Shown piece by piece: positions 57,517-64,000 of a stretch of 64,000 nt of DNA (its first letter is position 1; each line of letters begins with the position of its first letter). The DNA comes from Acinetobacter sp. SFB. Lineage in GTDB: Bacteria > Pseudomonadota > Gammaproteobacteria > Pseudomonadales > Moraxellaceae. Position numbers and translations under genes: made by a program. The stretch spans positions 568,778-632,777 of the forward strand of contig NZ_LSZH01000001.1 in the NCBI RefSeq assembly GCF_001647545.1, in the 5' to 3' direction. The notes under the pieces were generated by a model. It saw only the letters and a program-made list of their open reading frames with translations. It was not told where the DNA came from and ran no database searches.

Positions 57517-59913
57517 ATGAAGTCTGAACGTGGTATCGGTTTACTAGCGCTTATTTTTTCAATATTAGTCATTGCGGCTTTCTTGGCTTTTAGTATCTAT
57601 TTAATACGAATGGATAATATTGTGCGGAATAAGTTTGAAGGACAGCGCTGGGATATTCCGGCAAAAGTATTTGCTCGTCCTTTGGAAATCTATACCAATG
57701 CGCCGGTTAATCAGACAGACTTTACTCAAGAGCTGAAATTACTCGGCTATAAGAATTCTGACAGCTATACCAAATCGGGAAATTATGTTACTTCAGGCGA
57801 TTCACTGTATGTGCATACCCGTGGTTTTGATTTCGGTGATAGCGCAGAACCTGAACAGGTTTTAAAAGTTACTTTTAACAATAATCAAGTGGGTGAAGTC
57901 AGTGCGACCAAACCCTCATCTACCGGCATCGCTCGTTTAGAACCATTACTGATTGGCGGCATTTACCCACAGCATAACGAAGACCGTGTTCTGATTAAAC
58001 TCGATAAGGTTCCTAAACCTTTAATTGAAGCGCTCATTGCGACAGAAGACCGCAACTTCTATCATCATCACGGGGTTTCAGTTCGCGGTACAGCACGAGC
58101 TTTAGTCAGTAATGTGACTGGTGGTAAACGTCAAGGTGGTTCAACCCTGACCCAGCAATTGGTAAAGAACTTCTATTTAAGTCCAGAAAGAACCTTGAAA
58201 CGTAAGGTCAATGAAGCCTTAATGGCGCTGCTGATTGAGCTGCATTACGATAAAGATGAAATTCTGGAAGCTTATTTAAATGAAGTGAACTTGGGTCAAA
58301 ATGGTAACTATTCAATTAATGGTTATGGCTTGGCTTCACAGTTTTATTTCGGTTTACCGCTCAGAGAGTTAAATACTGCTCAACAAGCGTATTTGGTCGG
58401 TTTGGTTCAAGGACCAACACTTTTTAACCCTTGGAAGAATCCTGAAGGCGCAAAAAAACGTCGGGATATTGTCTTACACAATATGCTGGTCATGGGTTAT
58501 CTGACTCAGGAACAGTTTGAGCAAGAAGTGGCACGACCACTCAATGTTATTGCAAAACCAACCTTAGGCCCGGCTCGCTTCCCCGACTTTCTGGATATTG
58601 TCCGTCGTCAACTGCGTACCGAATATCAAGAAGGTGATTTGACCAATCAAGGTTTAAGAATTTTCACTACCCTTGACCCAATTGCCCAAACTAAAGTCCA
58701 AGAGGCGTTTAAAACATCTGTTTCCGGTTTAGCCAATGCCAATCCAAAACGCTTAAAAGACTTGCAAGGTGCGGTTTTAATTTCGCATCCTGAAAATGGT
58801 GAACTGGTTGCAGCGGTGGGTTCTACACAAGATTTTACCGGTTTTAATCGTGCTTTAGATGCCAAACGTCAAGTGGGTTCTTTACTTAAACCGGTTATTT
58901 ATTTAAGTGCGATTGAATCGGGACGATATACCTGGGCCAGTCCAATTGAAGATAGTCCGCTGAGTATTGAAAGTGGAGGAAAAACCTGGACACCAAAAAA
59001 CTATAGCGGTGGCGGCCATGGCGTAGTTCCAATGGCGGAAGCGCTGGCAAATTCATATAACCTTGCCGCAGTGCGTTTAGGTCAGGAATTTGGAGTTTCA
59101 ACTTTCAGTAATCACCTGAAAAAGTTTGGCGTAAGCTCAGACATTCCCACTTATCCATCTATATTCCTCGGTGCAGTTGATATGTCGCCGATGGAAGTGA
59201 TGAGCATTTATAGCAACTTTGCTACGGGTGGATTTAAATATCCAATCAAGTCCATTCGTTCTGTAGTCGATGCAAACGGACGTTTATTGGATCGTTACGG
59301 TCTGACCATTCAAAAAACCATAGACCCTTCTGCCGCCTATATTTTGAATTATGGCTTACAGCAAGTGATGAGTTCAGGTACAGGGCGTTCAGCTTATAGC
59401 GCATTGCCTACTGATTTAAAACTGGCCGGGAAATCGGGAACCACCAATGATACCCGTGACTCATGGTTTGCCGGTTATTCGGGTAATTACCTCAGTGTGG
59501 TTTGGTTAGGTCTGGATGACAATAAAGTGACTGGTTTAACCGGTTCATCAGGTGCCTTGCCTGTCTGGACCAATGTCATGAAGCAGCTGCGTCAGAAACC
59601 TGTAAATTTACGTCAAACAGAAAATGTGCAATGGCACTGGATTGACCGCACAACCGGCTATTTATCTGCACAAGGTTGTGAAGGCGCAATGTATATTCCA
59701 CTATTGCGCAATAATGTGCCACGTCAGGCAACCGGATGTGGTTTACCTTATTATCAAGTAGAACCGGTTTACAATTCTGACACTGAAAACAATCAGGCCG
59801 TACCCGAACAAAACGATAGTATTGAAAACTATATTCGTGAAAGTGAAACTGAAATGCCACGTGACTCTTCCAATAACAGTCAGGTCATTTCAAGCGGTAG
59901 CTATAATAATTAA
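57517..59913 (+). CDS. mrcB: Penicillin-binding protein 1B MrcB
   Basis: This is a 798-residue bifunctional cell-wall synthase. The N-terminal membrane helix is at residues ~5-30. A UB2H-like domain spans about 60-150 and is where Lpo activators bind. The GT51 glycosyltransferase has ATEDRNFYHHHGVSVRGTA near residue 180, then GGSTLTQQLVKNFYLSPERT. The transpeptidase has the nucleophile in GSLLKPVIY, the SYN motif in LANSYNLAAV, and KSGTTNDTRD. I take ATG 57517; TTG 57514 precedes it. The lpoP-like gene follows 15 bases later. Confidence 0.96.
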   Translation: MKSERGIGLLALIFSILVIAAFLAFSIYLIRMDNIVRNKFEGQRWDIPAKVFARPLEIYTNAPVNQTDFTQELKLLGYKNSDSYTKSGNYVTSGDSLYVHTRGFDFGDSAEPEQVLKVTFNNNQVGEVSATKPSSTGIARLEPLLIGGIYPQHNEDRVLIKLDKVPKPLIEALIATEDRNFYHHHGVSVRGTARALVSNVTGGKRQGGSTLTQQLVKNFYLSPERTLKRKVNEALMALLIELHYDKDEILEAYLNEVNLGQNGNYSINGYGLASQFYFGLPLRELNTAQQAYLVGLVQGPTLFNPWKNPEGAKKRRDIVLHNMLVMGYLTQEQFEQEVARPLNVIAKPTLGPARFPDFLDIVRRQLRTEYQEGDLTNQGLRIFTTLDPIAQTKVQEAFKTSVSGLANANPKRLKDLQGAVLISHPENGELVAAVGSTQDFTGFNRALDAKRQVGSLLKPVIYLSAIESGRYTWASPIEDSPLSIESGGKTWTPKNYSGGGHGVVPMAEALANSYNLAAVRLGQEFGVSTFSNHLKKFGVSSDIPTYPSIFLGAVDMSPMEVMSIYSNFATGGFKYPIKSIRSVVDANGRLLDRYGLTIQKTIDPSAAYILNYGLQQVMSSGTGRSAYSALPTDLKLAGKSGTTNDTRDSWFAGYSGNYLSVVWLGLDDNKVTGLTGSSGALPVWTNVMKQLRQKPVNLRQTENVQWHWIDRTTGYLSAQGCEGAMYIPLLRNNVPRQATGCGLPYYQVEPVYNSDTENNQAVPEQNDSIENYIRESETEMPRDSSNNSQVISSGSYNN

Positions 59914-59928
59914 TGGTGACAATTCATA

Positions 59929-60495
59929 ATGATGTTTCGATTCAACATGTATAAGCAGGTACTGTTCGCTTTAGGCCTAACCGCTTTGGCGGGCTGTCAA
60001 AGCCTGCCAGCTCCTGAGACCAAGGAACCAACAAAACCTGTACCCTTTGAAAAAAAGGAAATTAAAACGCCTTCTGGTGTAGTCATTACTCCTTATGAGC
60101 GTGAAGAAATTCAACGTAAAAAGATGCAGGTGGTCGTGCCTGAGCAAAGAAGCAGGCAGCAATTTGATGATGGCCGTCAACTTCCTGCATTTAAAAAACT
60201 CATGCAAAAAACCCAGCTTGCTTATAAACAAGGGCAATGGAATCAAGCTGAAGCTGCCGCACTCCAAGCCCAGCGCCTGGCTCCCCAATCTGCCGAAACT
60301 TATTTGTATTTGGCGTTAGTGGCGAATAAGAAAAATAAACCTGCAAATGCAGAGGCTTTAGCGCAACGTGGACTGAGCTATGCTCAAAGTAATGCGATGA
60401 AGAAACAGCTCTGGTTAGCCATTTTGAAAGCTGCACAACAGCAAAAAGATCCAAAAACTATTCAGCAAGCACAAACGGCATTGAAAGGCTTATAA
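59929..60495 (+). CDS. lpoP: TPR lipoprotein, likely PBP1B activator LpoP
   Basis: This 188-residue outer-membrane lipoprotein has a signal peptide MYKQVLFALGLTALAGC with lipobox LAGC. A Pro/Lys/Glu-rich disordered linker runs over about residues 25-75. TPR-like helices follow (LMQKTQLAYKQGQWNQAEAA and SAETYLYLALVANKKNKPANA). The LpoP activators of PBP1B described in Pseudomonas have this layout and sit next to the PBP1B gene. Position 15 bases after mrcB supports the call. Three ATGs (59929, 59932, 59947) could start it. Confidence 0.8.
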   Translation: MMFRFNMYKQVLFALGLTALAGCQSLPAPETKEPTKPVPFEKKEIKTPSGVVITPYEREEIQRKKMQVVVPEQRSRQQFDDGRQLPAFKKLMQKTQLAYKQGQWNQAEAAALQAQRLAPQSAETYLYLALVANKKNKPANAEALAQRGLSYAQSNAMKKQLWLAILKAAQQQKDPKTIQQAQTALKGL

Positions 60496-60500
60496 CTTTT

Positions 60501-60551
60501 AAGATGTATTGAGTCGTCAAAGTCTGGCTCAATACATCTTTTTATTTTTTA
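60501..60551 (+). terminator. Terminator of mrcB-lpoP
   Basis: AAGATGTATTGAG pairs with CTCAATACATCTT across a 14-base loop, followed by TTTATTTTTT. Confidence 0.9.
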
Positions 60552-61448
60552 TATGAACCGGATACCTGCAATTCCATAAGCGCCCTGCTGCTGTGCCGTC
60601 ATCAAATCACCTGCTTGCATTCCACCCAAAGCAAAAACAGGAATTTCGACTTGTGAAGCCAACACTTTAAACTGCTCCCAGCCTAATACTCGAGCAGCTG
60701 GATGCGTTTCTGTAGCGACTACTGGACTTAACAGAATGGCATCACAACCAATTTTCTGCGCCTGGTTTATTGAAACCAAATCATGACAAGCCGCGATATA
60801 ACGCTTACCGATAATTAAATCACCCTGCATCAAGGACAGTAATTGCGACTGTTTTAAATGAATGGCTGAAATGGCTTGCTGTTGAATTGAATTTAACTGT
60901 TGATAAAGGTCAATATTTACAATCAGTTTAGATAATTTTTCAACGCTTAAGCCTGAAATTTCAATGATCTGTGCCTGAGTACCCTCAACACGCCAATACA
61001 TCGACTGGTCTAAATGCAACTGCTCTAATGCACTTAACTGATCTGAAATTTTAATCTGATGTTCCCAGTACAATCGTTTAATCATGACTTGATTGGCCTT
61101 GGGAAAATTTAAACTCAGTAATTCATCACGGCTGTACCACGTCCAGGGCTGTTGAATTTCATTCAATAGTGCAGTCGGTACGATGGCATGAAATAAATGC
61201 AAATTGACGATCACATCATCATATTCATGCCGAATCACATCAAAAGCATGCCAGTCCTGCAACCCGATCCCCACTTCTTCATAAATTTCACGGCGACAGG
61301 CCGCTAAGGGACTTTCCGCTTCTTCAACTTTACCCCCTGGAAATTCATGCTTATTTCCCTGATGCTGTTTTGCTTCACGCCATCCTACAAGTACCTTGTT
61401 CTGATGCAACAAGATTCCAATTGCAATGTGAATGGTAGGTTTCGACAT
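60549..61448 (-). CDS. Nudix hydrolase fused to a ThiE-like domain
   Basis: This is a 299-residue two-domain protein. Residues 1-130 are a MutT-like Nudix hydrolase with a perfect Nudix box at residues 39-61 (GGKVEEAESPLAACRREIYE, then EVGI), suggesting 8-oxo-dGTP clean-up. Residues ~180-299 look like thiamine-phosphate synthase (ThiE/TenI): YIAACHDLVSINQAQKIGCD, AILLSPVVATETHP, VFALGGMQAGDLMTAQQQGA and GIAGIRF. The fusion occurs in several gammaproteobacteria. Whether the ThiE part is active is unknown; several substrate residues cannot be checked here. Confidence 0.9.
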   Translation of the reverse strand: MSKPTIHIAIGILLHQNKVLVGWREAKQHQGNKHEFPGGKVEEAESPLAACRREIYEEVGIGLQDWHAFDVIRHEYDDVIVNLHLFHAIVPTALLNEIQQPWTWYSRDELLSLNFPKANQVMIKRLYWEHQIKISDQLSALEQLHLDQSMYWRVEGTQAQIIEISGLSVEKLSKLIVNIDLYQQLNSIQQQAISAIHLKQSQLLSLMQGDLIIGKRYIAACHDLVSINQAQKIGCDAILLSPVVATETHPAARVLGWEQFKVLASQVEIPVFALGGMQAGDLMTAQQQGAYGIAGIRFI

Positions 61449-61522
61449 TCCGTACTCCTTTGCGTGAAAATATTACAGAGTGTAAGCAAATTTAGGTTTT
61501 TTATAAAATCTTTAATAATTGA

Positions 61523-61552
61523 TTGACAGGTCTATTCGATAATGATTATCAT
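61523..61552 (+). promoter_or_regulatory. Promoter of hemP
   Basis: A perfect TTGACA at 61523-61528 and TATCAT (one mismatch to TATAAT) at 61547-61552 are 18 bases apart. The -10 box lies inside the Fur box, which fits iron repression. Confidence 0.7.
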
Positions 61553-61556
61553 TTAA
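61538..61556 (+). promoter_or_regulatory. Fur box upstream of hemP
   Basis: The 19 bases GATAATGATTATCATTTAA match the Fur consensus GATAATGATAATCATTATC at about 16 positions, with the central palindrome AATGATTATCATT nearly intact. Confidence 0.85.
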
Positions 61557-61587
61557 AAAGTTCACAATATACCACGGAGTCGACGGA

Positions 61588-61758
61588 ATGAACGCGCCAT
61601 TTAGCTTATTTACCCGTAATAATGATGTAGCACACTCACTACCTATGCTGTACTCGAATAACTTATTTTCCTTGGGCCGAGAAATTCGAATTATGCATGC
61701 CGGAGAAGAATACCGTTTGCGTTTAACCCGTAACAACCGACTGATTCTAACCAAATAA
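61588..61758 (+). CDS. hemP: Hemin uptake protein HemP
   Basis: This is a 56-residue protein too short for many gene finders. The C-terminus IMHAGEEYRLRLTRNNRLIL followed by TK matches the HemP family motif (a HAG.EYRLRLTR..KLILTK pattern). The N-terminus is variable. HemP is linked to heme uptake and, in Burkholderia and relatives, activates heme-receptor transcription. A GGAG site sits 8 bases before ATG. A Fur box and promoter lie upstream. No receptor or hem transport gene is adjacent in this window. Confidence 0.9.
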   Translation: MNAPFSLFTRNNDVAHSLPMLYSNNLFSLGREIRIMHAGEEYRLRLTRNNRLILTK

Positions 61759-61794
61759 AAGAATAACAAACCAGTTAATAATATTCGTGGAAAC

Positions 61795-61825
61795 AAGCAG
61801 TATGTACATACGCATACTGCTTTTT
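61795..61825. terminator. Bidirectional terminator after hemP
   Basis: AAGCAGTATG pairs with CATACTGCTT across 8 bases, followed by TTTTT on plus. It overlaps the end of the convergent histidine kinase gene by two bases and could end both genes. Confidence 0.85.
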
Positions 61826-63167
61826 AGCGCTGAACATTCAGCGGAAATTGCAGCTCAACTTTTAATCCACCATAACTGGATTGAGAAAAATGCATTTCAG
61901 CTGCATGCAATTCAATAATTTTCTGACAAATCGAAAGGCCTAAACCTGAACCCTGAGTTTTAGTACCTAAAGCACGATAAAAGCGTTCGCCCAAGCGTTG
62001 CAAGACTTCTTCCGTCACACCCTGCCCATCATCCTCAATCGTCATCGTTAGCTTTTGATGCTGCTGTTGCACATTAATAAATACATGACCATTTTGCCCG
62101 ACATATCGAATGGCATTATCCATCAGGTTTCGAATACAGCTAAAAATGAGTTTTTCATTCGCCAAAATAGGAAGATCAGGCGAAAACTGAGTCTGAATTT
62201 GAATATTTTTCTCGGTAGCAAAGGGTTGTAAGGCCTGAACAACATCGTTTACTACAAACCCCAAATCAATTTCAGCTTTAGGTAATTGATGGGTATTGGC
62301 CGGATCAAGACGAGCAAGTAAAAGTAGGTTTTCTAACACTTGTGTGCCACGACTGACATCATTTTGAATACTGGCCAAGTCATGATTTAAATCTGGATAT
62401 TTACGTTTTAATACCTGCAAACGCATTTGAATGGCAGATAACGGCGAACGTAATTCATGTGAAGCATCTGCAGTAAAGCGCTGCTCCGCGACCAAAGATT
62501 GATTTAATCGTTGTAATAATTGATTTAGTTGCCATACCATCGGCTGTAATTCTTGTAACTCGGGTACTTGCTGCTGAATCGGAGTGAGATCATCGGCATT
62601 TTTTTCAGCAATATTTTTAGACAATTGATGAATGACTTTAAATTGACGCTTCACTGCAAAATGTAAAATCAGCCATTGCGTCAACCAGAGCAAGACCAAT
62701 ATCAGACTATAACCCATCACATTTTGAGCCAAATCTTTAAAACGCTCTCCTAGCGGTTGTAACACCAATACCGACATATTCAGCTCAGCATCTTCAGCCG
62801 TGTACATACGCCATAACTGTTGCTCTTGCCAAATAAAATCATATCCCTCAGATACATTATTTTTGAGCTTTAAGGGCTGTTGCTCTAAATAGAAATCTTT
62901 TGATTCGGTCAGCACCTGCTGCTGATCTTTGAGTTGATATTGAATATCAAATTCATCGCTAAGTTTATCCACCTGCTGTTCTGAACTCGTAGTCACATCA
63001 GAGATTAACAGCATGTCTGCAATTTCATTCATGAGCTGATCTTGCACCTGCATGGTCTGATAGAGCGAAATCCCAATAAACAGCAGCAATGCCAGCACAC
63101 CCGCCAGCATTGAACTGAATAATGAGGTCTTGATCAGGCTGCTTTGTAGAGACACGGCTTGTGACAT
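61824..63167 (-). CDS. Sensor histidine kinase, QseC/PmrB-like
   Basis: This is a 447-residue inner-membrane kinase. Two helices at about 15-37 and 151-171 flank a periplasmic domain of roughly 110 residues. A short linker leads to the HisKA domain with the phosphorylated His237 in FTADASHELRSPLSAIQMR. The HATPase domain has N box NLMDNAIRYVGQNG, G1 DDGQGV and G2 GSGLGLSICQKI. The signal is unknown. It starts 1 base after the response regulator stop, so the two are one operon. Confidence 0.92.
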   Translation of the reverse strand: MSQAVSLQSSLIKTSLFSSMLAGVLALLLFIGISLYQTMQVQDQLMNEIADMLLISDVTTSSEQQVDKLSDEFDIQYQLKDQQQVLTESKDFYLEQQPLKLKNNVSEGYDFIWQEQQLWRMYTAEDAELNMSVLVLQPLGERFKDLAQNVMGYSLILVLLWLTQWLILHFAVKRQFKVIHQLSKNIAEKNADDLTPIQQQVPELQELQPMVWQLNQLLQRLNQSLVAEQRFTADASHELRSPLSAIQMRLQVLKRKYPDLNHDLASIQNDVSRGTQVLENLLLLARLDPANTHQLPKAEIDLGFVVNDVVQALQPFATEKNIQIQTQFSPDLPILANEKLIFSCIRNLMDNAIRYVGQNGHVFINVQQQHQKLTMTIEDDGQGVTEEVLQRLGERFYRALGTKTQGSGLGLSICQKIIELHAAEMHFSQSSYGGLKVELQFPLNVQR

Positions 63168-63168
63168 A

Positions 63169-63828
63169 TTAATCCTGACTCATGCGATAGCCCAAACCGC
63201 GAATGGTTTTGATATATTGGCTGCCAATCTTTTTACGCAATTGATAGATAAACACTTCTATCGCATTACTTTCGATTTCATCACCCCAGGCATAGAGTGA
63301 TTCTTCCAGTTGCTCACGGGTCATCACATGTTCAGGCTTTTGCATCAGCTTATGCAAAATCTGAAATTCCTTGGCGGTTAAATTGACGGTTTGACCATCT
63401 TGGATCAGAGTCTTCGCTTGCGGGTCCAACACCAGATTTGCATAATGCAAATATTGATCAGCACTGCCTTGATGTTGTCGTAATTGCGCACGTACACGCG
63501 CGGAAAGTTCTTCCAGACTAAAGGGTTTAACCAGATAATCATTGGCCCCTAAATCTAGACCTTCAACACGATCCTGAATACTGTCCCGCGCAGTAATAAA
63601 AATCACCGGAGTTTGTTGCTGCTGTGCTCTTAAAGCTTTTAAAATCTCATCCCCAGTGGCTTTGGGTAGCCCACGATCGAGCAAGACACAATCATACTGA
63701 TGCTGCTCAATAGCTAAAATGGCATGATCGCCACGCTCGACCCAGTCAATATTATAACCATCCATTTCTAACCAGGTTTTAATGCTCTCTGCTTGAGAAG
63801 CATCATCTTCTGCCAGTAAGATTCGCAT
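63169..63828 (-). CDS. OmpR/PhoB-family response regulator, QseB/PmrA-like
   Basis: This is a 219-residue transcription regulator. The receiver domain (residues 1-~115) has the acidic pair in LLAEDDASQ, the phosphorylated Asp51 in VLLDRGLPKATGDE and the conserved Lys in NDYLVKPFS. The C-terminal winged helix contains NLTAKEFQILHKLMQKP and the recognition region NAIEVFIYQLRKKIGSQYI, then TIRGLGYR, as in QseB and PmrA. It is the first gene of the two-component operon. The target genes are unknown. Confidence 0.93.
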   Translation of the reverse strand: MRILLAEDDASQAESIKTWLEMDGYNIDWVERGDHAILAIEQHQYDCVLLDRGLPKATGDEILKALRAQQQQTPVIFITARDSIQDRVEGLDLGANDYLVKPFSLEELSARVRAQLRQHQGSADQYLHYANLVLDPQAKTLIQDGQTVNLTAKEFQILHKLMQKPEHVMTREQLEESLYAWGDEIESNAIEVFIYQLRKKIGSQYIKTIRGLGYRMSQD

Positions 63829-64000
63829 CTGTTGTTCTCAAGTATTTGGCATGATTGGCTTTTAACATAGCATGCTTTAAAAGTCGCTAGAGTCAAAAAA
63901 CCACATGAATCAATCATTCATATGGTCTTGGCAAGAGGCTATTTCAGCCACTGATCACTTTATTTTCAACTGCTCAATACTTTAGAACTTAACTGCATCC

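Noticed and set aside
61512..61796. 94-codon minus-strand frame across hemP
   Set aside because: It runs antisense to hemP and its Fur box and has no family features; the plus-strand hemP explains the region.

Overview
The window is a stretch of AT-rich gammaproteobacterial chromosome that looks like the genus Acinetobacter. The signs are family-level and come from recognition, not from searches. They include a TyrA-AroA fusion downstream of pheA-hisC, a pyrB gene followed by an inactive dihydroorotase homologue, the hisZ-purA pair, the alaS-lysC-csrA order, short intergenic regions and frequent TTTTT-flanked hairpin terminators. I saw no insertion sequence, prophage, integrase, CRISPR array, tRNA or rRNA. 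Almost everything reads as core or stable accessory chromosome. The species is not assigned.

Layout. 1-8.8 kb: the end of thiS and thiG, a decayed mdaB-ygiN pair, a glutathione transferase, a SulP anion transporter, a small EamA protein, trmB, a methyltransferase, a DUF2520 protein and an OmpA-like protein. 8.9-11.8 kb: pyrB with the non-catalytic pyrC', then a small unknown gene. 12-14.6 kb: rlmKL and a decayed small gene. 14.7-18.4 kb: a three-gene minus-strand operon (GNAT-like, GH3-like adenylate-forming enzyme, GNAT-like) with no pathway I can name; this is the best candidate for an undescribed system. 18.5-25.5 kb: clpB with a sigma-32-like promoter, an OsmC-family gene divergent from crp, tas, and a LoiP-like metalloprotease. 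25.7-30.6 kb: purA, hisZ, a coiled-coil membrane protein and an Epd/GAPDH-like dehydrogenase. 31-36 kb: alaS, lysC, csrA, rnhB. 36-41 kb: two paralogous cysteine-rich lipoproteins flanking a cytochrome b561, then an adenine-deaminase-type enzyme with an NCS2 purine permease. 41-49 kb: yaaA, a hydrolase, a DUF2147 protein, an unknown gene, then the aromatic operon pheA-hisC-tyrA/aroA. 49-55.7 kb: fadD, a DJ-1/PfpI protein, an acyl-CoA dehydrogenase, dctA and ybiB. 55.9-61.8 kb: a YeaC-like gene with nadK, mrcB (PBP1B) with an LpoP-like TPR lipoprotein, a Nudix-ThiE-like fusion, and an orphan hemP under a Fur box that is too short for routine ORF lists. 61.8-63.8 kb: an OmpR-family response regulator with its histidine kinase.

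Functional links. PyrB and PyrC' are expected to form one complex. The adenine deaminase and NCS2 permease fit uptake and salvage of adenine. PheA, HisC and TyrA-AroA cover several steps of aromatic amino acid synthesis. PBP1B and LpoP-like are an enzyme and its expected outer-membrane activator. Crp is encoded here, and good CRP-type half-site pairs lie upstream of dctA and between nadK and mrcB. Where an internal start has a better ribosome binding site or fits the family length, I trimmed the longest open frame; this applies to clpB, csrA, pheA, yaaA, tas, alaS, rlmKL, nadK, the M48 protease and several small genes.
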